Part shown: positions 9,065 to 20,288 of the stretch, piece by piece
How positions within the stretch are numbered: the stretch's first letter is position 1
How the letters are laid out: every line of letters starts with the position of its first letter
Source of the DNA: CAXSBR01 sp964252015
GTDB taxonomy: Bacteria; Actinomycetota; Actinomycetes; Mycobacteriales; Jatrophihabitantaceae
Reading direction: 5' to 3'
Length of the DNA: 64,000 nt
Assembly: GCA_964252015.1 (NCBI GenBank)
Contig: CAXULW010000008.1
Coordinates: 62,001 to 126,000 of the forward strand
Position numbers and translations under genes: made by a program
The notes under the pieces: generated by a model
Told to the model about the DNA's origin: nothing
Databases searched by the model: none
The model's input: the letters and a program-made list of their open reading frames with translations, nothing else

Positions 9065-9837
9065 CCGGTCACGAAGTCGAACTCGACCAGCACGCCCACG
9101 CCACCCGCAACCTGTCCGCGCTGCTGTCGGCGGCCCTCGCGGCAGCGCAGGCCGCCGCGCAGGTGTCGGCCCAACGAGCACGGGCCACCACGCAACGCGC
9201 CGACCAGCAGACCCGTCAGGCCGAGCAGGTCACGCGCGAACAGGCCCGCCTCGCCCAACAGCAGGCCGAACGCCAACAGCGGGCCACCCAGAACGTGCAA
9301 CATCGGCAGTGGAGCCTCACACCGACCGCGCAGTGGCTGCACGACAAGCCGCTGTCCGCGGCCGCGGCGTGGGCCTCGGCCGACGTCGCCCGCGACCAGG
9401 ATCCCGCAGCCGCCCGGCACGCCGAGCAATGGGAAGCGATCTTCACCCAGGAAGGTGTCCACGTCGACGAGGTCCGCGCTGACGCACCTGCCACGGTCGC
9501 CGCCACTGAGCAGGGCCCGACACCGCCGACGGCCGGTAGCGCCGCCGAACCGGTCGAGCTCGCCGGCGAGCTCGCGGCCGTCGAAGCGGCCAGCAGCGCC
9601 GTCCAGGCGGGCGCCGCCGACGTCGCGCACGCCACCGCCCACCAAGGCGAAGCCGCCGCGCAGTGGACCGCCTACGCCGACGGTGAGCCGGCCGCCGCGC
9701 TCGGCGGCCGCGGCGTCGCAACCCCGCCCAGCCAGGTGCTCGCCAAGTCCCGCGAGGCACCCGACCTCGCCGCAACGACCGCAGATACCACCGCCCGCAG
9801 CCTCGAACTGGTCAACACGACCGGGGTCGAACGGTGA
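9061..9837 (+). CDS. Coiled-coil Ala/Gln-rich protein of transfer operon, 258 aa
   Basis: Starts with GTG overlapping the coupling-protein stop. Residues about 15-85 are almost pure helix former (Ala, Gln, Arg, Glu), predicting a long coiled coil; the middle has WSLTPTAQWLHDKPLSAAAAW; the C-terminal half is again Ala-rich and low in complexity. No catalytic motif. Likely an accessory or scaffold protein acting with the coupling protein, judged only from position and composition. Confidence 0.65.
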   Translation: MTGHEVELDQHAHATRNLSALLSAALAAAQAAAQVSAQRARATTQRADQQTRQAEQVTREQARLAQQQAERQQRATQNVQHRQWSLTPTAQWLHDKPLSAAAAWASADVARDQDPAAARHAEQWEAIFTQEGVHVDEVRADAPATVAATEQGPTPPTAGSAAEPVELAGELAAVEAASSAVQAGAADVAHATAHQGEAAAQWTAYADGEPAAALGGRGVATPPSQVLAKSREAPDLAATTADTTARSLELVNTTGVER

Positions 9838-10223
9838 GCGCCCAGCTGCCCGAGTTCGTCTACAGCTGCGTCGAAGACTGGGTGCTCAACCTGCTCGCCC
9901 CGACCATCGAGCGCCGCCTCGACGCCGCCGGCGCCGGCACGCTGACCTGGTGCCCGAAGTGGTGGCGTCACGCCGAAGCAATCGCCCGCCTCGAGGCCCT
10001 GTGGCGAGCATGGGAGGTCTGCCGCGACGCCGACGGCGAGGCCCCGTCGCGGTGGTTCTGGCAACACTGCGACCCGATGCTCGCCGTGCTCATGGACGCG
10101 AAGTCGGGCCCACTGTCCAACTGCAAACCCGGCGAGCACGGCAAGTACGACACAGCCCGCACCCTGCCCTCGACGCCCGCGCCTGCCGGCTACTGGGGCA
10201 GCAATGTCGCCACGATCGCCTGA
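9834..10223 (+). CDS. DUF4913-family protein, 129 aa
   Basis: The spaced tryptophans (CPKWWRHAEAI, WRAWE, WFWQHCDP) and the run GPLSNCKPGEH are characteristic of the DUF4913 family, which is found almost only at the end of transfer operons of actinobacterial plasmids and ICEs. Biochemical role unknown. Start ATG overlaps the previous stop. This is the last gene of the six-gene transfer operon; the following 187 bp hold the leader of the RHS gene. Confidence 0.75.
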   Translation: MSAQLPEFVYSCVEDWVLNLLAPTIERRLDAAGAGTLTWCPKWWRHAEAIARLEALWRAWEVCRDADGEAPSRWFWQHCDPMLAVLMDAKSGPLSNCKPGEHGKYDTARTLPSTPAPAGYWGSNVATIA

Positions 10224-10410
10224 CCAAGACGTCCCGACATGGTCGCCTCGTGTTGGCCGGTAGCGTCGAAATGCTTGGGGCTATCTCATTGTCGTCGAGA
10301 TTCGACTTTCTCATATCTGATTCCTGTGGTTATCTCAGCCGGCACTCACGCTGAACCAGTTAGCGGGGGCTCCTGGCTCCCCCGGCCTCGTTCGAAGGTT
10401 CCCCCCCGCC

Positions 10411-13400
10411 ATGTCGCGTTTCGCCATGCCTGCACGCCCTCATTCGCGTGGTTCCCGGTTGACTGGTCTGACTGCGACAGCGGCGGTGCTGTTGTCGCTG
10501 GTCACGGGCGTGATGTTCGCCGGCGCCCGGCACGGGTCACCGGCGTTGGCGGATGCGTCGACGGGTACGGGTGGGCAGTTCGTCGCTGACCAGGTGCGGG
10601 TGTTCGACACCCGCTCGGCGGGGGCGATGACGGCTAATACGTGGCGGTCGGTGCAGATCGCCGGTGTGGGTGATCTTCCCTCCAGCGGGATCGGCGCGGT
10701 GCAGGTCACGGTGACGGCGTCCTCGCCGGGCGGGGTGGGCACGGTGAGCGTGTCGCAGGACTTGTCGACACCCAAGCCGGTGGTGGCGTTGAATTTCGGG
10801 GCGACGCCGGGGTCGGACTCGAACACGGCGATCGTGGCTACGGGGAGCAGCGGCAAGATCAAGGTCGAGATGTCGGCGGTGGCAACGTTGTTGGTCGACG
10901 TACAGGGCTATTACACGGCCGGGTCCGCGACCGCGGCCGGCGGGTACGTGCCGGTCACCCCGACCCGCATCGTCGACACGCGCAACGGCACGGGCGTCGC
11001 GCAGGGCACGGTGGGCTCGGGGAGCACGACCACCTTCCAGGTGACCGGTAAGGCGAGCGTGCCCAATGATGCGGTGGCGGCGTTCGTCAACATCGCCATC
11101 ATCAACTTCACAGACACGGGCGGGTGGATCGCGCCCTACGCGTCGGGTACGACCCGCCCGAACATTTCGATGAACCTCCCGACGCAGGCGACGACATCGT
11201 TCGGTACGACCGTGCCGATCGGCGCGGATGGCAAGGTCAGCGTCTACTTGTCCGGGGCGTCGGGGGTGAACATGACTGTGGACATCACCGGCTACTTCGA
11301 TGGGTCGGCTACGACGGGTGCGTTCACGCCGGCGGCGGCGGTGGTGGCGAAGAACGTCGCGATCGCGTCGGGTGCGGCGGCGTCGATCCCGGTGGCCGGG
11401 GTAGCCGGGGTGCCCGCGGCCGGGTCGGGTATCGCGGCGGCGGCGATGGAGCTGCAGGCCACGACCGCCAACACCGGCGGCGCCTACCTGGCCGTGTACG
11501 CCTCGACCGCGTCGCGGCCGGGGACCAGTTCACTGAACATGGTGTACGGGGTGGCTGGGACGGTGTCGAACTTCGTCACCAGCCAAATAGGCAGCGACGG
11601 CAAGGTCGCGGTGTACAACTCCGGCCCGGACAACATCACGCTGACCATCGGCGTGCAAGGCTGGTACACCAACACCGCCGCCGCGATACCAGCAAACCAG
11701 GACCGCACCCAGCAGAACGTCACGTTGCAGGCCGGCACCGGCGGCGGGTCGTGGGTCACCTATCAGTACCGGGTCGGTTCGGTGGGGTCGTTCGTGAATG
11801 TGCCCACCGCCAACGTCGCCGACAGCGGCGGCAATCACCCGTCGGGGTGGCCGGTCAGCAGCAGCGGCGCCACGTTCACGCCCTACGCGTGGAACATCCG
11901 CGACACCCTGGCCGCACTATCGGGTAATAACGGTGTCGCCCCGGCCAGCCTGATCCAGGCCCAAGCCTGCTACGGCACCTCCAGCACCGACACCAACCTG
12001 GCCTGCGGGATGCCGAGCAACGTCCAGTTCGCACAGTCCGCTTTCGGTGACGGCCTGGCCACCACCGACGTAGGGCCCGGCACCCTGGCCGAGCTGACCG
12101 GCGACTTCCAGGTCAGCTCCACCGACGCCGGCGCCGCGTCCTCACTCACCTCGCTCGGTGTGGGCCGGTCACTGACCACCCTCGCCCCGGCCGACGCCGG
12201 CGTCTCCGCCGGGTCCCAACGCAGCGGCCCGGCCGGTGTGTTCGGTCCGGGTTGGACCGTGGACCTGTCCAGCGACGCCGGCGACGCCGACCTAGCCGTC
12301 ACCGACGCCTCCGCCTCGGGATACCTGTTGTTCACCGGCCCCGACGGCGGCGTCGACGCCTACCAGGCGACCACTGCGTTGAGCACCTACCCGGTCAGCT
12401 TCATCGGCGTCAGTGACGCCGCTGGCAACGGCGAAGTCGTGGCCAAGGCCAGCGCCAGCCGCATCACCATGACCGATGCCGACCTCAGCGTCACGACCTG
12501 GACCAAGACCGGTTCCACCTGGGCAGTCAGCGGCGTCACCCAGCCCGGCTCGAACGCGGCGACGACCTACACCTATAACGGCGCCGGCCTCGTCACCCGC
12601 ATCCTGGCCCCCGTCCCGTCAGGGGTGACGTGCGGTCTGACCGGCTCCCCGGCGGCCGCGGACACGACACCGGGTTGCCGGTCGCTGCTACTGACCTACC
12701 AAACGCTGACCGTGTCCGGTACGACGGAGACCCGCCTCCAGAAGGTGACCCTGTCCGTTCCGCAAACCTTGGGCAGCACCAGCCAGGTGGATGTCGCCGC
12801 CTACGACTACACCAGCACCGGGCTGCTCGCCGACGCCTACGACCCACGCGTCACTCCCGCGCTCAAGACCGCCTACACCTACAACACAGCAAGCCGCTTA
12901 GCAATGCTCACCCCACCCGGGCAGACGGCATACAGCTTCAGCTACGACACCGCTGGACGGCTCTCGAGCGTGTCCCGCCCCGACCCGGCCAACGGCGCCG
13001 CCACCACCACCATCGTCTACAGCGTGCCGACCACGGGATCGAACGCGCCGATCCCGATGGGCGCCTCGACGACCGGAACCTGGGATGAAACCGGCGACCT
13101 GCCCGTCACGGGCACCGCCGTCTTCACCCCGGAACGCAATCCCGCCGGCACCACCCCGGCGACGGTGACCAGCACAGACTGGCCCTACGCCTCGGTCGAC
13201 TACATGGACGTCAACGGTCACACAGTCAACAGCGCCCAGTACGGCGCCGGGGCGTGGCAGATCGACACCACCCAGTACGACGCCAACGGCAACGACGTGT
13301 GGAACCTCACCCCAGGCAATCGAGCCCAAGCGCGCACCACCACCGCCGACACCGACAGCTACGTAGCCGGAAAAACCAGCAGCGCGGTCCGGGCGGACCT

Positions 13401-15924
13401 GCTTGCATCCACCACGGTCATCAACCCCGTCGACCCCAGCCAGACCACCGTCACGTTCGGCCCGACCCACCCGATCACCCTCGCCGCTGGCGGGACACCC
13501 ATCGACGGGCGTACCCACGTCAGCACCACCTACGACGAAGGCGCCCCGAACAGCGACATCAACCCCGCCACCAGCGGCCCTTACGACCTGCCCACCACCG
13601 TGGTCTCCGCGGCGTTCAACGTGCAGACCCAGAACGACACCACCTTCCCCGACGCGTCGATCACCCACACCGGCTACGACCCGGTCATCGGGACCGATCC
13701 CAGCGGCTGGACCCTCGGCCAGGCCACCAGCAGCACCGTGCAAATGGCGAGCAGCCCGTCCTCGGCGGACCTGACCGGCTACACCCGCTACGACGCCAAC
13801 GGACGCACCATCGAAACCCGACTACCCGGCGACCCCAACGGCACCGGCCCCCGCACCACCGACACCGCCTACTACACCGCCACCGGCACCGGCGCGTGCA
13901 TGTCCGCCACCGCGGCCGGCCTGGTCTGCTCCACCGCCCCCGCCGGGCAACCGGGCAGCGGGAACCCACTGCCGGTCAAGGCTTACACCTATGACCGCTA
14001 CGGCGACCAAACCGCGGAGACTGACACGTACGGCACCGGCGGCAGCCAGGTCGTACGCACCATCACCGACACCTACGACGGCGCCGGACGGCGCAAGACC
14101 CACGACACCAGCATCGCCCCAGCCAGTGCCGGCGGTACCGCCATCCCCACCGTCAGCTACGCCTACGACACCACCCTGGGACTGCCCACCCCACCTCGAC
14201 CGGCTCCGGAGCGTCCCAGCTCACCCTGACAACCGGCTACGACACCCTGGGCCGGGCCACCTCCTACACCGACGCCGCCGGGACCACCTCCACCACCGGC
14301 TACGACATTGACGGCAACGCCGTGTCCGTCAACGACGGCAAACTAACCACCACCTACACCTTCGACAGCAGCAGCGAGCACCGCGGCCTGATCACCAGCC
14401 AGGACATCGGCGTCACCGGCGCCCCGTCCACCTTCGCCGCCAGCTACAACCCCGACGGTGGCCTGGACACTGAGACCTACCCCTCCGGCCTCACCGCCCG
14501 CACTGTCACCGATAACGCCGGCAACCCCACCAGCCTCACCTACGCCAAATCCGGCACCACCTGGATGACATTCACCGCCACCAACGGCGACGGTGACCGC
14601 ACCGTCGGCCAAACCAGCCCCCAATCGAGCCAGGAATTCACCTACGACGCCGCCGACCGGCTCACCACCACCCGCGACACCGACACCACCAGCGGAAACT
14701 GCACCACCCGCAGCTACACCTTCGACACCCACTCCAACCGCACCGAACTCGACTCCTACCCTGCGGCGATCGGTGGCGCCTGCTCCACCAGCACCACCCC
14801 GACCGTCACCCGTACCAGCTACGACAGCGCCGACCGCAACACCACCACCGGCTACACCTACGACACCCTTGGGCGCACCCTCACCCTTCCCAGCGGGGAT
14901 GCGCAAGGCATCGGCAGTCACGCCGGCACCACCGGCACCCTCACCATCGCCTACAACAGCAACGACATGGTCTCCAACGAAAACCAAGGGCCTGCCACCC
15001 TAACGTTCAACCTCGACCCCGCCCAGAACCGCCCCACCTCCACCAGCGACGGCACCAGCACCACCACCAACCACTACACCGACAACACCGACGGTCCCTC
15101 GTGGACAGCCACCGCAACGTCCTGGATCGATAACATCACCGGCCCGAACGGTGACCTCGCCGCCACCAGCGACCAAACCGGCACCGTCACTTCTCCAACT
15201 CGCCAACCTGCACGGTGACACCACCGCCACCGCCGCCGACGACCCCGCCGCAACAACCACCACGTCCTACAACGAATCCACCGAATACGGCACACCCCGC
15301 AACCCCGCCACCGCCCCCACCACCTACGGCTGGCTCGGCGCCAAATAACGCTCCACCGACGCCCTCGGCGGACTCACACTCATGGGCGTTCGCCTTTACA
15401 ACTGCAATACTGGTCGATTCCTGCAAGTTGACCCAGTAGACGGCGGGAACGATAATGCCTATGTTTATCCCCTCGACCCGGTCAACGGGTTTGACCTGAA
15501 TGGAGAGTGGGGATGGCATGTTCATTGGCATCACGTCTTTCACCAGGCGGTCCATCTTGCGAACACGGCGATGAACTTTTGTGCCAACTGGGCACCGTTA
15601 AGTGCTGGAACGGCGTGTAGCGCTGGCGTGGCGATTCGAGACTGTTGGCACGGGGCAAGTCGCCGATGCCTCGGCTCTATCGGAGGCTTAGTCGTAGGTG
15701 GGTTGGGGGGCCGCTATGCCGAACGCGGCGTTCATGCATTCTATCGGGCCAAACATATACGGCATCAAGTCCGATACCACGTACGTCACACCAGGCATCG
15801 GCACGTAGCCCGCGTTAGAAATAACTGGGCTGGTTGGGGTGCACGCGTGGCAGGGTATTGGGGCGGTAACGTGGCAGGGTATTGGGGCGGTAACCTGGCC
15901 GGTCATGCTTGGGGTTTCATTTGA
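10411..15924 (+). pseudogene. Broken RHS/YD-repeat secreted toxin gene (copy 1)
   Basis: Encodes a signal peptide, three tandem beta-rich repeats of about 115 residues (each ending near DVQGYYT, DITGYF or VQGWYT), an RHS plug-like region with FGPGW, and many YD repeats. It ends in the core motif (RLYN, TGRFLQVDP, NAYVYPLDPVN, DLNGEWG) and a Gly/His-rich tip of about 140 residues. Compared with the intact paralogue at 30,991, one base is missing near 14,190, one T is extra at 15,192 and the core Gln codon is TAA at 15,346 (GAK-stop-RST instead of GAKQRST). The two shifts cancel, so the tip is back in the original frame. Unless these are assembly errors, no full-length protein can be made. The first 1,272 residues and the tip remain open. 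Confidence 0.85.
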
Positions 15925-16310
15925 TCAGGGCAACTGCGGGCATTGCGGCGACTGTGATTGGCGCACCTCTCGTTTTGCTGACATTCGTATTTATAGCGGC
16001 GGATCGAATGAAACTGTTTAGACGCCTCACCGCGGTAGCCACATGCTTGTTGACGCTGGTCTTGCTGTTCCCAATAGCCCGCCTTTGCTCGTGGATGCCG
16101 CAGGTGTGGTTAGTTACGGTGGGATTTGGAGGTTTTGTCTTGGCGTATACGGTCCATGTGCCGGTGAACCGACCAATCCTAGATGGCGATTGGATTTGGC
16201 GAGTATTGGCAGTGAAGATACGTTCGCGAAGCATATTTGCGCGCGTCCCACCAGGAAATCACGCGAGACCGCCGCACAGTCGAGCCCGCAAACGTGCGCG
16301 AGGTGCGTAA
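15909..16310 (+). CDS. Candidate immunity protein to RHS copy 1, membrane protein, 133 aa
   Basis: Three hydrophobic segments (about residues 9-31, 40-60 and 66-86) followed by a polar tail. It overlaps the end of the RHS tip by a few bases and is distinctly less GC-rich than the flanking core, as is usual for an immunity gene carried with a tip. The upstream-most start is a TTG at 15909; a TTG at 15921 is an equally good choice. The C-terminal 35 residues are very basic and may be read past the original end, because scrambled sequence follows. Function is inferred from position only. Confidence 0.45.
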   Translation: MGFHLIRATAGIAATVIGAPLVLLTFVFIAADRMKLFRRLTAVATCLLTLVLLFPIARLCSWMPQVWLVTVGFGGFVLAYTVHVPVNRPILDGDWIWRVLAVKIRSRSIFARVPPGNHARPPHSRARKRARGA

Positions 16311-16796
16311 CCACAGGTAGGTCCGTGGCCGTCTGCTTGGCAGCGAGTGTTTTGACGATCGCCCCATCTCGACGAGCCGGGAACGACCTCGCGAGCATCC
16401 TGTTTGCCTGCTGCCGCCGCGGTGCGTACAGGGGCCCGCCGACTTCTCAGCACCAGCTCGTTACCACTTACGATACTGACTGGGATCGTAACTACCAGAG
16501 AGACGACCGGCTCATGAGCCCGGACCTGCGCATCGACTGGAACGACCTCAGCGCCCATGATTTTGAACGGGGACGTCCTGAATGGGTCCGGCGGCGCCGA
16601 CGGCCGGGCAATGGGCCACTTTGGACCGCGTTGCCGGATGTCAGCGGCCGTGCCCGTGCTGCGGCTCGCGCGGCAGCGCCCATGCAGCCGGCGCCATGTC
16701 GGTCGCCGCAGCTGCCGATGCTCGTGACTCCTCGAGGACCTGGTGGCCGGGCTTGCTCAGTCGTCAAAAGTTCGGCGCGCGTTCCGGGCCGGTCGG

Positions 16797-16985
16797 CCCC
16801 GGTCTTGGTGCGGTACTTGGAGGCAAGGGTCTTGGTCCGGGCGGTGCAAACAAGAATCGCGTCGTCGCGGGCGACGTCGGCCGCGATCGCGCGGACAAGC
16901 TCGAATCCGTCGCTGGTACCACGGCGTCCGCCGCCGGTGGCGCGCCAGGCAGCGAGCTCGGTGAACAGGACCGTCCGCGGCCCGG
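16797..16985 (-). pseudogene. Fragment of a second copy of the 37,289 membrane/GNAT-like gene
   Basis: About 190 bp match 37,346-37,520 closely on both DNA and protein level; the readable peptide includes LVRAIAADVARDDAIL and CTARTKTL. It corresponds to the last 70 residues of the 235-residue protein encoded at 37,289-37,996, without its membrane part. It is cut off sharply at 16,985, where an unrelated truncated gene begins. The 16,311-16,796 stretch before it shows no gene that I can support. Confidence 0.7.
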
Positions 16986-16994
16986 TTCGACCGG

Positions 16995-17423
16995 GTGCGG
17001 CACCTCATCGTCGAGCTGAAGGCCCCGGACGTGCCGATCGGCCGCAAAGAGCTTGACCAGGTTGAGGACTACGCGAACGCCATCTCGACCAACCCGCAGT
17101 TCGGTGGCTCGACGGCCCAGTGGGACATCATTCTGGTGGGCGCACGGCTCGACGACGTGGCCAAGAATCGAATTCGCACCAATGGCCAGGACGTGGGCCG
17201 GTTCTGGGCGCCGGAGCCAAAGCCCGGCGCGCCACGGTTAACCGCCTACGTGCGCCAGCGGCGCGACGTCATCGACGAGAACAAGCGGCGGCTCGATTAC
17301 CTGATCGCCGCGCTGGAGCATGATCCATCGACCGACGAGTCGCTGGCTTCCATACGCGAGCGGTACGCTGACGCTCTTCCCCCACTGCCGAGCTTGGCTA
17401 CACCGGACTTGCCGACGGCCTGA
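16995..17423 (+). pseudogene. C-terminal remnant of a PD-(D/E)XK-like ATP-binding protein
   Basis: The readable peptide begins abruptly (FDRVRHLIVELKAPDV) and carries the ELK motif followed by a QVEDYA helix, typical of the nuclease-like C-terminal domain found in large ATP-binding proteins of bacterial defence loci. No proper start exists; the GTG at 16995 lies inside the domain and there is no ribosome binding site. The N-terminal part was lost where the 16,797-16,985 fragment is joined. Probably a dead scrap of a defence gene. Confidence 0.55.
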
Positions 17424-17857
17424 GCGGCCGGTCACGTCCGATCGCCGCGTGCGGGTCGCGGCGGAACGCAAGATTGTGACTTGACGGGCCATGGCCGGGA
17501 CATGTGTGGGCAGCACCCCAGGACGGTGCCTTCCCGCTTGGCCGCCGCCGTCCCCGACCAGATTGCGCACAGCGTAAGCGTCACAACACATCCATGGACG
17601 ACTTCGCCTATCTTCCGGCGTCGACGAAGCCCGGCGCGTGGCTGGGGGCGTTCCGAGCGCCGTTCGATCTCTCGCAAACGACCGTTGAGTGTGGTCATCT
17701 GAGTTGGCCCCGGCTGGTGTCATTGTCGTCACGGATTCTGGCCCCACCTGGGTGGTGACGTCCTTGCTGAGGGTGGGCGGTGTGTCGTCGCGAATGTTGG
17801 CCCCACCTCGGTTCGGATCGCTCGTGTCGTTGTTGTCGACGCGGGGGGTCGGTCAGG

Positions 17858-19387
17858 ATGCGGTCGAGGGTGGAGTTGTTCGAGGCGATCCGTCGGGACC
17901 ACCGGCGGGAGGTGCTGTCGATCCGTGAGTTGGCGGACCGGCATGGGGTGCACCGGCGCACGGTGCGCCAGGCGTTGGCTAGCTCGGTCCCACCGCCGCG
18001 GAGGGCGTACCCGCCGCGGCCGAGGCCGGCGATCGACCCGTGGGCAAGCGTGATCGACGAGTGGCTGCTAGCCGATCAGGCCGCTCCGCGTAAGCAGCGC
18101 CATACCGCTCGGCGGGTCTGGCAGCGCCTGGTCGCTGAGCACGACGCGGTGGTGGCGGAGGTGACGGTGTCCCGCCATGTCGCCCGACGCCGTCGGGAGC
18201 TCGGGTTGGACCGGGTTGAGGTGACGATCCCGCAGACCCACCAGCCCGGAGCTGAGGCAGAGGTCGACTTCGGGGAGTTCTACGCCACCATCGGCGGGGT
18301 CCAGGTGAAGTGCTGGATGTTCGTGATGCGCCTGTCCCATTCGAGGCGGTCGTTTCACGTCGCGTACGCCACCCAGGCCCAGGAGGCCTTTCTGGATGGG
18401 CATGTCCAGGCGTTCGCCCACTTCGGCGGGGTGCCGGGCACGGTGCGGACCGACAACTTGAAGCCGGCGGTGGTGCGGGTGATGAAGGGCCGGGACCGCA
18501 CCGAGACTGAACGGTTCATCGCCTGCCGATCGCACTACGGTTTCGACTCGTTCTTTTGCCGGCCCGGCATCACCGGCGCGCACGAAAAGGGCGGCGTCGA
18601 GGGCGACATCGGCCGGTTCCGCCGCCGCCACCTCGTCCCCATCCCGGCCGCTGCGACTCTGACCGAGCTGAACGAGTTCATCGCAGCCGGCGACGCCATG
18701 GACGACGGGCGGGTCATCACCGGTAAGCCGACCACGGTCGCCGCCGCGTTCATCACGGAAGCGACCACGCTGATGCCGCTACCGGCCGAGCCGTTCGACT
18801 GCGCCCGGCTGCTGTCCGCCCGGGTCGACGCGAAGGCGCGGGTGTCGGTACGGCAGTGCACCTACTCGGTCCCGGCCCGCTACGCCGGACGACGACTCAC
18901 GGTGCGGCTCGGGGCGAGCGCGGTCGAGGTCCTCGACGGCCCCACCACCGTCGCGCGTCATGAGCGGGCGGTGGGCAAGTTCCACGACCTCCTGACCCTG
19001 GACCACTACCTCGAGGTGTTGAAGACGAAACCAGGTGCATTACCCGGGCCGACCGCGCTGGTCCAAGCCCGCAAGTCCGGCGTGTTCACCGCATCGCACC
19101 AGGCCTATTGGGACGCCGCCCGCGCGGCGAAAGGCGACACGATCGGCACGCGGTGGTTGATCGACGTGCTGTTGGCGCATCGCACCCACCCCGCTCCAGC
19201 GTTGGCCGCGGCGATGGACCGTGCCGTCGCTGCCGGTGCGTTGGATCCCCAGGCCGTGATCATCGACGCCCGCCGCGGCGCAACCACCTCGGCGCCGGTC
19301 GCCGTGATGGGGGCGTTGTCCCGTTACGACCGGCCCCCACCCGTGCTCGTCGACTACGACGACCTGCTTACCGGAAGCGGCTCATGA
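17858..19387 (+). CDS. istA: IstA transposase, IS21 family, 509 aa
   Basis: An N-terminal helix-turn-helix (SIRELADRHGVHRRTVRQAL, residues about 20-40) is followed by an rve-type DDE core: AEVDFGEF (first Asp, about residue 138), VRTDNLKPA (second Asp, about 202) and HEKGGVEGD (Glu, about 245). The C-terminal part is the usual beta-barrel region with RQCTYSVPARYAG. Length and layout agree with intact IstA proteins. Start ATG at 17858 is preferred over an upstream in-frame start inside the end repeats. Confidence 0.92.
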   Translation: MRSRVELFEAIRRDHRREVLSIRELADRHGVHRRTVRQALASSVPPPRRAYPPRPRPAIDPWASVIDEWLLADQAAPRKQRHTARRVWQRLVAEHDAVVAEVTVSRHVARRRRELGLDRVEVTIPQTHQPGAEAEVDFGEFYATIGGVQVKCWMFVMRLSHSRRSFHVAYATQAQEAFLDGHVQAFAHFGGVPGTVRTDNLKPAVVRVMKGRDRTETERFIACRSHYGFDSFFCRPGITGAHEKGGVEGDIGRFRRRHLVPIPAAATLTELNEFIAAGDAMDDGRVITGKPTTVAAAFITEATTLMPLPAEPFDCARLLSARVDAKARVSVRQCTYSVPARYAGRRLTVRLGASAVEVLDGPTTVARHERAVGKFHDLLTLDHYLEVLKTKPGALPGPTALVQARKSGVFTASHQAYWDAARAAKGDTIGTRWLIDVLLAHRTHPAPALAAAMDRAVAAGALDPQAVIIDARRGATTSAPVAVMGALSRYDRPPPVLVDYDDLLTGSGS

Positions 19388-20190
19388 CCACCGCTACGAC
19401 ACCCAGCAACGGCAAACCCAACACGACCGGGGCGAGTGTCATCGACGCTGCCGCGCAAGCCTCGATCGGTGCCGCCGCGCGGGAGCTGCATTTGCCAACG
19501 GTGCGGGCCGAGGCGGCTCGCCTGGCCGAGATCGCCCACCGGGAACGACGCACCCATCTGGGCTACCTGGCCGAGGTCCTCGCCGCTGAGGTCGATGACC
19601 GCACCGAACGCCGCCGAGCCCGACGGATCAACGACGCCAAGTTCCCGCGCCAGAAACGCCTCGCCGACTTCAACGTCGACGCCGTGCCCACCATCCAAGC
19701 CGCACCGTTGGGTCAGCTGGCCGCCGGGCATTACATGGACGCCGGGGAACCCGTCGTCCTGCTCGGCGACTCCGGCACCGGCAAATCGCACTTGTTGATC
19801 GGATTGGGCCTGGCTGCGTGCGAACAAGGCCGTCGGGTTCGCTACGTCACCACCGCCCAACTGGTCAACGAACTCGTCGAAGCTGCTGATGAACGGGTCC
19901 TGTCCCGCGTCGTCGGACGCTACGGACGGCTCGATCTTCTTCTGCTGGACGAGCTGGGCTACGTCCAAATAGATCCCCGTGGGGCGGAGCTGCTGTTCCA
20001 GATAATCACCGAACGCGAAGAACGCGCGTCGATCGCCATCGCCACGAACCTGCCGTTCAGCGAATGGGGAACCGTGTTTCCCGACCCCCGCTTGGTCGCC
20101 GCCATCGTCGACCGCGTCACCTTCAACGCCCACATCCTCGAAACCGGCACCCAGTCCTACCGCCTGCGCACCAGCAAAACCACCGCCAGG
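19384..20190 (+). pseudogene. istB: IstB helper ATPase, IS21 family, 3' end disturbed
   Basis: ATG overlaps the istA stop (ATGA). Walker A GDSGTGKSHL at about residue 126 and Walker B LLLLDELGY at about 185 are intact, and the family end motif FNAHILETGTQSYRLRTSK is present at about residue 250-265. After that the frame has no stop until 20,781 and reads through the neighbouring opposite-strand gene, so the native C-terminus has been lost. In the shifted frame from about 20,190 a different open peptide (EKARELIDHVRGEQPRAA) ends at about 20,325, perhaps the tail of whatever gene lay beside the insertion. Confidence 0.75.
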
Positions 20191-20288
20191 CGAAAAAGCG
20201 CGCGAGCTAATCGACCACGTCCGAGGCGAGCAGCCCCGCGCAGCATCTCAATCGCTGTCCGGTGGCGGCGCCGCTCCCAACCGGGCCG

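Larger units (their letters stand above)
17692..20190 (+). mobile_element. IS21-family insertion sequence, right end truncated
   Basis: Contains istA and istB in the usual order with a 4-bp overlap. The left end has three repeats built around TTGGCCCC or TCTGGCCCCACC (17,692-17,713; 17,725-17,755; 17,785-17,811), the multiple transposase-binding repeats normal for this family. No matching inverted copy can be found to the right of istB, and the istB frame runs on without a stop, so the right end appears lost. A short open frame starting at 17,594 is cut by the left end and may be the interrupted host gene. Confidence 0.8.

Noticed and set aside
12898..13743. A 281-codon minus-strand frame inside the RHS gene
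   Set aside because: It is Gly/Val-rich antisense of the Thr/Asp-rich YD repeats; the same shadow appears in copy 2.
16043..17056. A 337-codon plus-strand frame
   Set aside because: It runs through the broken gene fragments in a frame with Arg/Ala/Pro-rich composition and does not match either fragment's reading frame.
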